Shown piece after piece: positions 1 through 8,794 of a stretch of 64,000 bases of DNA (positions are counted from its first letter, which is position 1; each line of letters opens with the position of its first letter). This DNA comes from Streptococcus parasanguinis (GTDB lineage: Bacteria; Bacillota; Bacilli; Lactobacillales; Streptococcaceae): assembly GCF_032163505.1 (NCBI RefSeq), contig NZ_CP134147.1, positions 2,012,501 through 2,076,500 of the forward strand, in the 5' to 3' direction. Both the position numbers and the translations under genes were made by a program. The notes below the pieces were generated by a model. That model worked only from the letters and a program-made list of their open reading frames with translations, was not told the origin of the DNA and ran no database searches.

Positions 1-517
1 AGGTTTGAGGGGTTTGACCCTGATAGAGGTATTGACGTTCTGGGATATCCGTGATAAAGGTATTATCGAAGCTTTGAACAATGGTATCGGTCGCTTCGAC
101 CACTGTATCCACCACATCATGACTCTTAGCTAGTTCAATGTTTTCTTGGATAGTTTTGAGGCTGACAAAGGGACGAACGGAATCATGAGTGACGATAATA
201 TCCTCATCTGTTAAAGGTTGCACCTCATCGATAGCCAAGATGATGTTTTCGATGGTAGAGTTGCGGTCACTTCCTCCCTCTACAACCACGATCCGATCCT
301 TATAAGAAGCCAAGTATTTGTCGACCAGGTCTTCCGTATAGGTCACCCAGTCCGGATGAATCCCCAATACAATCTTTTGAATCTCATGGACTAATAAGAA
401 CTTCTCAACGGTATGGATTAAAATAGGACGTCCCCCCAAATCCAAAAATTGTTTGGGCATATCCGTAATCCCCATCCGTGAGCCTGTCCCACCTGCTAAA
501 ATCCCTGCATAAATCAT
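1..517 (-). CDS. TarI-like ribitol-5-phosphate cytidylyltransferase, C-terminus cut by window edge
   Basis: The visible 172 residues are the N-terminal three quarters of an IspD/TarI-family nucleotidyltransferase. The nucleotide-binding signature AGGTGSRMG is at residues 8-16, PKQF at 21-24, GGSDRNSTIEN at about 81-91 and HDSVRPF at about 111-117. HDSVRPF and the DRN motif fit TarI (CDP-ribitol synthesis) better than IspD, which usually has HDAARP; streptococci also make isoprenoids by the mevalonate route. The ATG at 515-517 follows AGGAGG. It is the last visible gene of the capsule operon. Inference: it supplies a CDP-polyol for polysaccharide or teichoic acid; a TarJ-like reductase might lie just outside the window. 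Confidence 0.8.
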   Translation of the reverse strand, partial: MIYAGILAGGTGSRMGITDMPKQFLDLGGRPILIHTVEKFLLVHEIQKIVLGIHPDWVTYTEDLVDKYLASYKDRIVVVEGGSDRNSTIENIILAIDEVQPLTDEDIIVTHDSVRPFVSLKTIQENIELAKSHDVVDTVVEATDTIVQSFDNTFITDIPERQYLYQGQTPQT

Positions 518-573
518 CCTAAACCTCCTGTGTTGTCTCATTTCCCTTCTCTAGAACATGGCTATTTAGCAAT

Positions 574-1539
574 CTAGCCTAGTTTTGCTCTCACCTTTTG
601 ATACAAATGAGGAGAAAGGAGCAAAAGAAGGTATTTGAGTTTATTTTTTCTTGTAATATGTGAATTGATTAGAATATCTTTCCAATAGCGACGATACTCT
701 TTGCGAATCTTATTGACTTGGTCATACATTTGAGAACCTAATAAGGCATGGACCACATGCAAGCCATTAAAGACATAGCGGGTATTGACCGCTTTTTTCA
801 TTTCCGGATCATCAGGATAGTCTCGCTCGACATAGGCTCTGTTCCATTCCATGGCCTTGTAGAAATTCAAGAGCCGATCGCTATAAGAAGAATTGACGAT
901 ACTCCCTGGTCTTCGATAGTATTTATAAAGATTTAGATCGCTAACTGCAATTTCCTCACAACAAGCAATATGTTCATAAGCAACAGCCAAATCTTCATAA
1001 ATCATTCCTTCTGGATAGGGATGTTGGAGTAAGATCTCTTTCTTGTAGAGTTTTCCTCCTGAATGGGTCCCAACGTGGTGACCATAGAACATTTCTATCA
1101 GAGCTGTATGGCGTTCTAATTTCCTAGCGCCCTTTTCATTTAGATCTCCTGAAAAATCTTTGTCCTCATAACTTCTGACTTCAATGACCGGGGTCGATAC
1201 GAGGTCAACATTATACTGGTCTTTCAATCCCATTAAATATTCAACAGTTCTACGATCATAATAATCATCTGAATCAAGGAAGATAATCCAGTCAGTTGTC
1301 GCAGCTTTCACTCCTGTATTTCGAGCATTAGACAATCCCCCATTTTGAAGATGGAGCACTCGAATACGGTCATCTTCCTGAGCATACTGGTCACAAATTT
1401 CTCCTGATCGATCCGTCGATCCATCATCGACTAGGATGATTTCAATATTTGAATAGGTCTGTTGTCTAAGACTACCGACACTATACTGTAAATACTCCTC
1501 GACATTATAGACCGGTATGACAATCGAAACCTTTTCCAT
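574..1539 (-). CDS. Glycosyltransferase family 2
   Basis: A 321-residue GT-A-fold glycosyltransferase. The N-terminus carries the typical SIVIPVYN strand, the VDDGSTD nucleotide-binding motif (residues 37-43) and the metal-binding DSDD (residues 89-92). An upstream in-frame start would add 14 residues, but the ATG at 1537-1539 begins exactly at MEKVSIVIPVYN, overlaps the stop of the preceding wecB by one base (TAATG) and has AAGGG upstream, so it is preferred. It presumably adds one sugar of the capsular repeat unit on the cytoplasmic face of the membrane. Donor and acceptor cannot be read from sequence. Confidence 0.9.
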   Translation of the reverse strand: MEKVSIVIPVYNVEEYLQYSVGSLRQQTYSNIEIILVDDGSTDRSGEICDQYAQEDDRIRVLHLQNGGLSNARNTGVKAATTDWIIFLDSDDYYDRRTVEYLMGLKDQYNVDLVSTPVIEVRSYEDKDFSGDLNEKGARKLERHTALIEMFYGHHVGTHSGGKLYKKEILLQHPYPEGMIYEDLAVAYEHIACCEEIAVSDLNLYKYYRRPGSIVNSSYSDRLLNFYKAMEWNRAYVERDYPDDPEMKKAVNTRYVFNGLHVVHALLGSQMYDQVNKIRKEYRRYWKDILINSHITRKNKLKYLLLLLSPHLYQKVRAKLG

Positions 1540-2633
1540 TATGCTAATCCCTTCATGATAATTTCTACAATCTGTTGACAAGCCGTTCCATCCCCATAAG
1601 GATTACTTGCCTGGCTCATCTTCTCGTATTCATCTTGGTCTTCCAGAAGGAGCTTGAAGTTGCGATAGATGTTTTCTTCTTCTGTTCCGACCAATTTCAA
1701 AGTCCCTGCAGCCACACCTTCTGGACGCTCTGTCGTATCACGCATGACAAGGACGGGCTTCCCTAAAGAAGGCGCTTCTTCTTGGACGCCACCTGAGTCC
1801 GTCAAGATCATATAGCTTTGGTTCATGAAATTATGAAAATCAATCACTTCCAAAGGCTCAATGATTTTCATTCGCTCATTCTCTCCAAAAATCTTGCTAG
1901 CCAATTCTCTGACTTTTGGATTTTTGTGAATAGGATAGACCACCTTGACATCTTCAAACTCTTCTAAAATCCGGTTGACCGCACGGAACATGTGCTCCAT
2001 AGGTTCTCCAAGATTCTCGCGACGGTGGGCCGTCAACATGATGAGCTTGCTTCCTTTTGCCCATTCCAATATAGGGTGGTCGTAGTCTTCTTGGACTGTA
2101 GTTTTTAAGGCATCAATAACGGTATTTCCTGTAACGAAAATATTGGTCCGTCCTTCTTTTTGAAGATTCTCTTTTGAAACCTGGGTTGGAGCAAAATTGT
2201 AATCTGCCACTATGGAAGTAGCTTGACGGTTAAACTCTTCAGGGTATGGGCTTTGGAGATTGTAAGTCCGAAGGCCTGCTTCCACATGCCCCACTTTGAT
2301 GCCCATATAAAAGGCCGCCAAAGCTGTTGCAAAGGTGGTTGTGGTATCTCCATGGACGAGGACAATATCAGGTTTTTCTTGCTCCAAGACTGGTTGGATT
2401 TTTTCCAATATAGAGGTCGTGATGGTAAATAATGTTTGATTGGCCTTCATAATGCCTAGATTATAGTCTGGAACAACACGAAAAACGTCTAAGACTTGGT
2501 CCAGCATTTCCTTGTGCTGCCCTGTTACACAGACTACCGTTTCAATGGTATCGTGTTGTTTGAGTTCATTGACCAAAGGACACATTTTAATGGCTTCTGG
2601 GCGCGTCCCAAACACTAACATTACTTTTTTCAT
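1539..2633 (-). CDS. wecB: UDP-N-acetylglucosamine 2-epimerase (non-hydrolysing)
   Basis: A 364-residue WecB/MnaA-family enzyme that interconverts UDP-GlcNAc and UDP-ManNAc. Visible signatures are FGTRPEAIKM near the N-terminus (residues 8-17), HGDTTTT, GHVEAGLRT and TDSGGVQEEAP in the C-terminal nucleotide-binding half. The length is normal for the family. It overlaps the upstream GT4 gene by four bases (ATGA) and the downstream GT2 by one, so translation is likely coupled. With the WecG/TagA transferase two genes upstream, it argues that the polysaccharide contains ManNAc or a derivative. Residues are well conserved, so the call is firm; symbol mnaA is an equally valid name. Confidence 0.95.
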   Translation of the reverse strand: MKKVMLVFGTRPEAIKMCPLVNELKQHDTIETVVCVTGQHKEMLDQVLDVFRVVPDYNLGIMKANQTLFTITTSILEKIQPVLEQEKPDIVLVHGDTTTTFATALAAFYMGIKVGHVEAGLRTYNLQSPYPEEFNRQATSIVADYNFAPTQVSKENLQKEGRTNIFVTGNTVIDALKTTVQEDYDHPILEWAKGSKLIMLTAHRRENLGEPMEHMFRAVNRILEEFEDVKVVYPIHKNPKVRELASKIFGENERMKIIEPLEVIDFHNFMNQSYMILTDSGGVQEEAPSLGKPVLVMRDTTERPEGVAAGTLKLVGTEEENIYRNFKLLLEDQDEYEKMSQASNPYGDGTACQQIVEIIMKGLA

Positions 2634-3715
2634 TTTGAACCCTTCCTCATCGATTGGTAAAAGTTGCGATAGTTGTTTAAAAAGATCGGATAGCTAAACT
2701 TGTTATCATAATCTCTCTTTGCTTGAGCAGCTAAAGAGGCTCTTTTCTCAGGATTCTCTGCCAATTGTTTAATTGCTTGAGCTAAGGCTTGCGGATCCTC
2801 AGCTGGGACGAGGAGCCCATTCTCAGAATTCACTACTTCGTTCACACCTGGAATATCTGTTGCAATCATCGTTTTGCCGTTCATAAAAGCCTCGATTGCG
2901 ACCAATCCAAATCCTTCAAAGACAGACGGAAGGACACAAAAGTCAAAGCTATTGATACACTCTACCACGTCGCTTCGGTAGCCCAAAAAATGAATTCTTT
3001 CTTCCAGACCGAGCTCTTTTGTTTGATTTATCAAATCATTTTTCAATTCTCCGTCACCGACAAGAAACAAGGATACACTTGGATTTGTCACAAGTGACAT
3101 GGCTTGGATCAGGTAGGGTAAGCCTTTTTGTTCGGATAAGCGAGCGATACAGCCTATTTTGATACCGTCACATTTAGTAATTTCATTTACTGTATGCTCA
3201 CTTTGTTTCATTTTCACTCCATTATAAATCACAACAGAGTTTTTTGACCTTACATCATTAAGGATATTTTCCTGGACAGCTTGACTGACAGCAACCGTTC
3301 GAGCCTTTCCTAGGGCGAATTTATAAAGTGGTAATTTATCCTTGAAAACATTATGGGCTGTGTAGACATGGATCAATTTTGGATGGCGCATCTGCAGCAA
3401 ACGAATATAGAAAGCAGCCATCCGGTGATGGGTGTGAACAAGAGTGATCTCATTTTCTTTGATGATCTTGGAAAGACTAGCAAGAATCTTAAGCACAGTA
3501 GCTGGCTGTTTGCTATCGACGTCTAGAATCCGATGGTGTTGAATCCCATTCTCTGCTAGTTTTTCTTCCCACAATCCACCAGTTGATGCGACATGAACCT
3601 GGTCGAATTCATCCTTGAGGTCTGTCGCCAACTGATAGACAATGCGTTCTGCCCCACCGATATCCATGGTCCGCGAAATGTGCAGAATATTATTTTTTTG
3701 CTTTCCGTTTTTCAT
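2630..3715 (-). CDS. Glycosyltransferase family 4
   Basis: A 361-residue GT-B-fold retaining glycosyltransferase. The N-terminal acceptor domain opens with LHISRTMDIGGAERIVYQL, and the C-terminal GT4 domain contains LFLVGDGELK and the nucleotide-sugar motif PSVFEGFGLVAIEAF. The gene starts inside the last 26 bases of the upstream WecG/TagA gene and ends overlapping wecB. It probably adds a sugar during capsule repeat-unit assembly. Linkage and donor are unknown. Confidence 0.9.
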   Translation of the reverse strand: MKNGKQKNNILHISRTMDIGGAERIVYQLATDLKDEFDQVHVASTGGLWEEKLAENGIQHHRILDVDSKQPATVLKILASLSKIIKENEITLVHTHHRMAAFYIRLLQMRHPKLIHVYTAHNVFKDKLPLYKFALGKARTVAVSQAVQENILNDVRSKNSVVIYNGVKMKQSEHTVNEITKCDGIKIGCIARLSEQKGLPYLIQAMSLVTNPSVSLFLVGDGELKNDLINQTKELGLEERIHFLGYRSDVVECINSFDFCVLPSVFEGFGLVAIEAFMNGKTMIATDIPGVNEVVNSENGLLVPAEDPQALAQAIKQLAENPEKRASLAAQAKRDYDNKFSYPIFLNNYRNFYQSMRKGSK

Positions 3716-4430
3716 GTACTACTCTCTTAATAAAAGTGGCATTTCCCACAAAATAGCGCTTAAAGAGGCGTTTTGGTTCATTGGCCACACGGAACAACCA
3801 TTCCAGATTGGCCTTTTGCATCCACATAGGTGCCCGCTTGATATGTCCTGAAAGGACATCAAAGCTTCCTCCCACTCCCATAAAGACAGAGTTGACTCCA
3901 TTGTCCATAAACTTCTGGATCAAGTACTCTTTTTTAGGAGAGGTAATGCCGACAAAGACAAAATCTGGATTCTTCTCACGAATATCTTCTTGAATAGCCT
4001 CTTCCTCTTCAGCAGAGAAATAGCCATTGCGATGCCCCACTACTCGGAGATTCGGATAATCCTTTTTAAAGATAGTTAACATATCTGTCAAGACTTCCTC
4101 TTTTGCCCCGAAGAAGTAGACAGAGTAGCCTTTTTCATTGGCCAAATGGAGCAATTCCTGCATCAAATCAATGCCTGCCACGCGCTCTGGTACAGAATAG
4201 CCCAAATAGCGCGCTGCGAGAACAACAGAAGCACCGTCTGCATTAATGATTTCAGATTCATTAACTATCTTCTTGATGGCTTCGTCTGTCGCACACTGAT
4301 TGAGCTTATCTGCGTTGACCCCCATCAAATGGAGTGGTTTTTTATCTCGTACAAATTTTTCTGTAGCAGCAACGGTTTCTGCCATTGTTAAAGGGTCAAT
4401 TCTGACCCCCATCATTGTAAAACTTTTCAA
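3690..4430 (-). CDS. WecG/TagA/CpsF family glycosyltransferase
   Basis: A 246-residue member of the WecG/TagA family, whose known members transfer ManNAc or ManNAcA to a lipid-linked GlcNAc. The family signature is clear: NADGASVVLAARYLG, YFFGAKEEV, VGITSPKKEYLI and the C-terminal GVGGSFDVLSGHIKRAP with LEWLFRV. I chose the TTG at 4428-4430 because GGGGAG sits seven bases upstream and the start falls just after the licD stop. A TTG at 4445 and an ATG at 4415 are alternatives in the same frame. Together with wecB it points to a ManNAc residue in the polymer. The substrate is inferred from the family. Confidence 0.88.
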   Translation of the reverse strand: MKSFTMMGVRIDPLTMAETVAATEKFVRDKKPLHLMGVNADKLNQCATDEAIKKIVNESEIINADGASVVLAARYLGYSVPERVAGIDLMQELLHLANEKGYSVYFFGAKEEVLTDMLTIFKKDYPNLRVVGHRNGYFSAEEEEAIQEDIREKNPDFVFVGITSPKKEYLIQKFMDNGVNSVFMGVGGSFDVLSGHIKRAPMWMQKANLEWLFRVANEPKRLFKRYFVGNATFIKRVVHEKRKAKK

Positions 4431-4432
4431 GC

Positions 4433-5218
4433 TTATTCTCCCCAAGTGGATTCAAAGTGACCTTTTTGCTCTGATTCTTCAGGCAACTTCATATAATCGC
4501 CATAGATCTTTGTCAAATAAGCATCCGGATCAGCATGACCACTGATTTTAATAGTTTCAAAATCAAGGAGTTGTGGCTCCCCAAATACCTCTTTGTAGGC
4601 CAATTCTCTCTCGCGATAGGATCCTAAGACATTTCCCACGAGATCACTTGTCTCAAAGTCATATTTTTTAATCGTATTTTGTAACTTTTGATTGATTTTT
4701 TCAGTATTTAGTAATTTGTCTAGGTGAAGGATCTTAGAAACCTTCACAATTGAATTTTCAAAGAAACCTCGGTCGCGATTGTGCAATCGATTGATGACAG
4801 ATATTTTGGAAAGGGCACGGTAATACTTAATTTTATTGGTGTGCAAGAAATAGTGGAAGCCATCTGATGGGTAACCATCTAAAGGAAACACATCGATAAA
4901 AGGACTACACACAACCCCACCAAATTCAATTTGAAGTGAGGTATCCATGATAGATGTATTGCCTAAATTATCATCATGGATTCTCAAGATGACATTGCTT
5001 GGTAATTCGTTTTGGCAAATTTCCAGAAATTTTTCATAGTCTTTTCTAGGCATGCCCAAATCCATATCGTCATCCCAAGGAATAAAGCCCTTGTGACGAA
5101 TAGCTCCCAATAAAGTGCCCCCTAAAGCATAGTATCGAAGATTGTGTTTTGTGCAAATCTCAATATACTTTTCTAATAAGGATAGTTCTCCTAATTGAAT
5201 CTGTCTAACTTTACTCAC
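4433..5218 (-). CDS. LicD family phosphotransferase
   Basis: A 261-residue LicD-family protein. The family core ALGGTLLGAIRHKGFIPWDDDMDLGMPR is near residues 32-60, with the GG...GAIRHKGFIPWDDDxD block expected for metal and nucleotide binding. LicD proteins move phosphocholine, or in some capsules a polyol phosphate or other phospho-group, from a CDP carrier to a sugar. The start is GTG (5216-5218), three bases after the stop of the upstream transferase. The nearby TarI-like cytidylyltransferase makes a CDP-polyol donor at least as plausible as CDP-choline; no licA/licC-like gene is visible here. Confidence 0.85.
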   Translation of the reverse strand: MSKVRQIQLGELSLLEKYIEICTKHNLRYYALGGTLLGAIRHKGFIPWDDDMDLGMPRKDYEKFLEICQNELPSNVILRIHDDNLGNTSIMDTSLQIEFGGVVCSPFIDVFPLDGYPSDGFHYFLHTNKIKYYRALSKISVINRLHNRDRGFFENSIVKVSKILHLDKLLNTEKINQKLQNTIKKYDFETSDLVGNVLGSYRERELAYKEVFGEPQLLDFETIKISGHADPDAYLTKIYGDYMKLPEESEQKGHFESTWGE

Positions 5219-5221
5219 AGC

Positions 5222-6598
5222 CTACTTCGCTCCTTCTTTTCTAAGTACAACCTTCACGGTCTTGAGCAGGATCTGAATATCTCTCCAGATCGTCCAACCA
5301 TCCATATACGCAACGTCGAGTTTGACCACTTCGTCAAAATCTGTAATCTCACTGCGTCCGCTCACTTGCCAAAGGCCTGTAATCCCTGGCTTGAAACTGA
5401 GTCGGCGTTTTTGGGCTGGCGTATAGTCTTGGTATTCGTCTACCGTTGGAGGACGAGTTCCGACTAGACTCATATCACCGATCAACACATTGTAAAATTG
5501 TGGCAATTCATCCAGACTGGTCTTACGGATAAAGCGTCCGATTGGGGTTACCCGTGGATCGTTTTCCATCTTAAACATGCCACCAGTCATGGTATTTTGT
5601 GCCATGAGATCTTTTTTAATCTCTTCGGCATCCACGCGCATGGAGCGGAATTTATAGAAGTTGAAATACCGTCCGTTCTTTCCGACCCGCTTCTGTACAA
5701 AGAAGGCAGGGCCGCCATCTTTACGGATTAGAGGGACCAAAACGATACTCACTAGTCCACAAATCAAGAGACCAAAGAGGGCTCCCGCAATATCCAAGAG
5801 ACGTTTAGCAAAGACGTGACTCGGCTTGTAAAAATTGGTTGAGAAAGTGACGACACTTAGTCCCCCGACTTCTCGAACCCGTTTATTACCCAAGGAAGCG
5901 AAGTTAAAGGCATTGAGATTAACCGATACATCGATCCCCATACTCTCAAACTCCGAGACGAAGTCACTAATATTGTAGTCCTCACTTGGCAGATTAATAA
6001 ACACTTCATCCACCACTTCCTTGGTCACAAAGTTCATCATTTGATCTGGATGCACCACCCGTACACCCGAATGAGCAAAATCCGTATCGTCCATGACGGT
6101 GACACCGATCAGTTCCCCATGATAAAGGCTAGGCGAATGCAGAATATCAAATACCTTTTCCATCCGACTGGTCGCTGTGATCAAGAAAATCTTTCGCGAA
6201 CTTTTCCGTCGTGGTGAAACAGACTTCCGGTATCTCTTGAGCAAGAGATCCATGATATAGACGGAAAACGTATTGAAAAGAAAGAAGTAGATCATCCCCC
6301 GACGAGAGATGGAAAAGACCCCATCGAGCATAAAAGAGGTAAAGGTGATCCCAACAGCGAAAAATACGTTGTATTTCAAGACCTGAAAGAGCTCATCTAG
6401 ATAGCCTCTGCTATAAAAACGATAGGCAATATTGCTAATGTAAAAGGCTACAAAATGCAAGAGATAGAGAATGGCGATCGTCTGTGACGTGTATTCTGCA
6501 TTCTTAAAAAGACTCACAATGTAAGCTGAAAATAGGACAGCTAAACTTTGAAAGAGAACAATATTTAGTTTTTCCAGTTCAATTCTTTCTTCTCCCAT
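5222..6598 (-). CDS. Initiating sugar-phosphate transferase of the capsule (WchA/CpsE type)
   Basis: A 458-residue polyprenyl-phosphate hexose-1-phosphate transferase. The N-terminal half holds about four to five membrane segments (roughly residues 10-120) and a CoA-binding-like linker domain. The C-terminal half is the bacterial sugar-transferase domain, with a membrane helix near residues 270-290, the catalytic region FYKFRSMRVDAEE, KTSLDELPQFYNVL, GDMSLVGTRPP and KPGITGLWQVSGRS. It should start each repeat unit on undecaprenyl phosphate. The motifs resemble glucose-1-phosphate transferases of pneumococcal capsule loci, but galactose or GlcNAc cannot be excluded. It lies directly after cpsD. 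Confidence 0.92.
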   Translation of the reverse strand: MGEERIELEKLNIVLFQSLAVLFSAYIVSLFKNAEYTSQTIAILYLLHFVAFYISNIAYRFYSRGYLDELFQVLKYNVFFAVGITFTSFMLDGVFSISRRGMIYFFLFNTFSVYIMDLLLKRYRKSVSPRRKSSRKIFLITATSRMEKVFDILHSPSLYHGELIGVTVMDDTDFAHSGVRVVHPDQMMNFVTKEVVDEVFINLPSEDYNISDFVSEFESMGIDVSVNLNAFNFASLGNKRVREVGGLSVVTFSTNFYKPSHVFAKRLLDIAGALFGLLICGLVSIVLVPLIRKDGGPAFFVQKRVGKNGRYFNFYKFRSMRVDAEEIKKDLMAQNTMTGGMFKMENDPRVTPIGRFIRKTSLDELPQFYNVLIGDMSLVGTRPPTVDEYQDYTPAQKRRLSFKPGITGLWQVSGRSEITDFDEVVKLDVAYMDGWTIWRDIQILLKTVKVVLRKEGAK

Positions 6599-6617
6599 TT
6601 TCCCTCAATCCTATTCT

Positions 6618-7310
6618 TTACTTTTTCCCGTACTCTCCGTAAGATCCATACCCACCGTATGAACCATACTCAGCAGCTTTAATGTTAAATTTATTGAGCA
6701 CTACTCCTAAGAAAGGTGTGCCTGTTTGTTCTAATTGGTCCTTGGCCTTTTGGACAGCCTTGCGTCCATTGGCACCAGATTCTGTGATCAAGACAGTTCC
6801 ATCACAGCGTTGGGCGATAATGGCCGCATCGATCACGACCCCGATTGGAGGCGTATCGACAATGATGTAGTCAAAATGCTCACGCAAGGCATCCATCATC
6901 ACAGTGAAGTTCTTGCTTTGCAAGAGACCTGTTGGGTTTGGCGCGACCTGTCCAGACTCGATGATATCCAAGTTTGGAAAATCAGTCGCATACAAGATTT
7001 GGTCCAATTGGCTACGACCAGATAAGAAGTCAGTCAAGCCTTGGATCTTATCCCGACTACGGAAAATCCCTGTCATGACAGAGTTCCGGATATCACAGTC
7101 GACCAAGAGGGTCTTGTAACCCGCACGCGCAAAGGCAACGGCCAAGTTGGTTGAAGTGGTTGATTTCCCTTCATTTTCTTGAACAGATGAGATAGCGATG
7201 ACTTTTAAGTCCACCCCACTCAATTGGATATTCGTCGCAAGGGCATTGAAGTATTCTTCTGCCTTCCGAATTTCTTGTAATTTATTTTTTGAAATTTCTA
7301 ACGTATTCAT
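6618..7310 (-). CDS. cpsD: Capsule tyrosine autokinase CpsD (Wzd/BY-kinase)
   Basis: A 230-residue BY-kinase. The Walker A motif SVQENEGKSTT is at residues 42-52, Walker A' LLVDCDIRNS follows near 73-82, and VDTPPIGV is the Walker B. The C-terminal tail is a run of YGSYGGYGSYGEYG tyrosines that serves as the autophosphorylation cluster in this family. It works with the membrane adaptor CpsC and the phosphatase CpsB to control polymerisation and export of capsule. Gene order cpsC–cpsD, 12 bases apart, is standard. Confidence 0.95.
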   Translation of the reverse strand: MNTLEISKNKLQEIRKAEEYFNALATNIQLSGVDLKVIAISSVQENEGKSTTSTNLAVAFARAGYKTLLVDCDIRNSVMTGIFRSRDKIQGLTDFLSGRSQLDQILYATDFPNLDIIESGQVAPNPTGLLQSKNFTVMMDALREHFDYIIVDTPPIGVVIDAAIIAQRCDGTVLITESGANGRKAVQKAKDQLEQTGTPFLGVVLNKFNIKAAEYGSYGGYGSYGEYGKK

Positions 7311-7322
7311 GCGATCCCCAGT

Positions 7323-8018
7323 CTACAGTTTCTTAATATCTGGCACAATACCAAGTAAGGTTAAGCCCATCAACTCTTCGATATCTTCTGGTCTCTTGAC
7401 ACGATCGTCCAAGACTTCTACTACGACCATGAGAACCACCATGAGGCCTGCTCCAGCAATGAAGCCAAGAAGGACATTGCGTCGGATATTTGGTGAAGAA
7501 GGTGATTGAGGCACTTCTGCTTCATCCAAGGTCGTAACATCTGACACCTTGGTCACAGAAATGATCTTTTCAGCTGCTACATTCCGAAGGCCATTGGCAA
7601 TACGAGCTGCCTCTTTTGGATTTCCGTCCTTAGCCGTGATCGAAAGGATACGAGTATCTGTAGGAACGGATACACTGATCTTTTTCGACAACTCAGCAGG
7701 TGTCATATCGAGTTTCAATTCTTCGATGGCTTGACTCAAGACATTTTGAGAAAGAATGATTTCACGGTAGTCCTTAACCAAGTAAGAACCCGCCTGCAAA
7801 TCAGAGTTTGTCAAGGCATTGTTGTCTTGGTTTTGACGACTGACCACATAGATCCGGCTAGTACTTTGGTATTCTTTCTTGGCTAAAAAGGCACTGTAGC
7901 CAAATGCTGCAATGGCAAAGACAAGAGCGACCAAAACGATCGAAAACTTGCGTTTCCATAGGGTCTTCAGCATAGCGAAAACATCAATTTCCACTGCTTG
8001 ATTTTCTTGATTGTTCAT
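7323..8018 (-). CDS. cpsC: Capsule chain-length regulator and kinase adaptor CpsC (Wzz)
   Basis: A 231-residue polysaccharide co-polymerase with the typical two-helix topology: a cytoplasmic N-terminus, a membrane helix near residues 30-48 ([19 protein letters not shown]), an extracellular Wzz domain and a second helix near 178-198 ([19 protein letters not shown]). The second helix is preceded by the proline-rich [11 protein letters not shown] expected in Wzz proteins. It activates CpsD and sets chain length. A GGAG lies ten bases before the ATG at 8016-8018. Confidence 0.94.
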   Translation of the reverse strand: MNNQENQAVEIDVFAMLKTLWKRKFSIVLVALVFAIAAFGYSAFLAKKEYQSTSRIYVVSRQNQDNNALTNSDLQAGSYLVKDYREIILSQNVLSQAIEELKLDMTPAELSKKISVSVPTDTRILSITAKDGNPKEAARIANGLRNVAAEKIISVTKVSDVTTLDEAEVPQSPSSPNIRRNVLLGFIAGAGLMVVLMVVVEVLDDRVKRPEDIEELMGLTLLGIVPDIKKL

Positions 8019-8062
8019 TTCCTAATTACTCCTTCATGTGGATCTCTCCACCTGTTTCCTGG

Positions 8063-8794
8063 TTAGATTAATTCATCCGCTAACAAGAGTTCTTGATTGC
8101 TGACAAAGAGAGCTTGTGCTCGTTGTTCTCCGTATTCTTCCTTGATCAAGCGATAGGCTTCTGCCATATAAGGCGGCCGTTTATCTACATTGTGCATATC
8201 ACTGGCCACAAAGTGCACCAAGTCTTTTTCTAAGAAGTACCGAGCTCGTTTTTTCAGTTGTTTTTGCTCATCCCCAAATAGGCGAGGCTTGAGAACGCTG
8301 GAACTATTGATCTGCATGTAGCAGCCCATGTCAATCATCTCTTGCACGCGCTCCTCATTTTTCTCCAAGCACTTGTAGCGCTCAATATGGGCCACCACCG
8401 GTGTCACACCTAGATGGAGCAAACGGTCCAAGGCCGTATGAATCTCCTTGTAAGGCGTTCCCATGCTGAATTCAATTAGTGCAAAGCGCGTCTCTGCCAA
8501 ACGTGGAATGATCTTTTCTTCCAGTTTTTTCAAGACATCATTAGTAAAGTAGATCTCTGCCCCGTAATGAATCGTTAAATCTGGCGCGACCTCTGCCGCA
8601 ATTTTTTTCACTTCTTGAAAATTTTCAGAAATCTTTTCTTCGGGAGTTTCAAACATTCCCTTGCGACGATGAGAAGTGGAGATAATGGTCCGTACCCCTT
8701 GGTGATAGCTTTCTTCCAATAAGGCGCGCGTATCTTCTCTTGTCTTTGGTCCATCATCCACATCAAAGACGATGTGCGAGTGGATATCAATCAT
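8063..8794 (-). CDS. cpsB: Capsule tyrosine-protein phosphatase CpsB (PHP family)
   Basis: A 243-residue manganese-dependent phosphotyrosine phosphatase of the PHP superfamily. Metal-binding histidines appear in [16 protein letters not shown] (residues 1-16), STSHRRKGM near 40, AHIERYK near 135 and [12 protein letters not shown] near 197. It removes phosphate from the CpsD tail. Its start overlaps the cpsA stop by four bases (ATGA), so the two are translated together. Length and order are normal for streptococcal capsule loci. Confidence 0.95.
   Translation of the reverse strand: MIDIHSHIVFDVDDGPKTREDTRALLEESYHQGVRTIISTSHRRKGMFETPEEKISENFQEVKKIAAEVAPDLTIHYGAEIYFTNDVLKKLEEKIIPRLAETRFALIEFSMGTPYKEIHTALDRLLHLGVTPVVAHIERYKCLEKNEERVQEMIDMGCYMQINSSSVLKPRLFGDEQKQLKKRARYFLEKDLVHFVASDMHNVDKRPPYMAEAYRLIKEEYGEQRAQALFVSNQELLLADELI

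Noticed and set aside
1..517. IspD (isoprenoid pathway) as the identity of the first gene
   Set aside because: The HDSVRPF and DRN motifs, the capsule context and the mevalonate pathway of streptococci all favour TarI.
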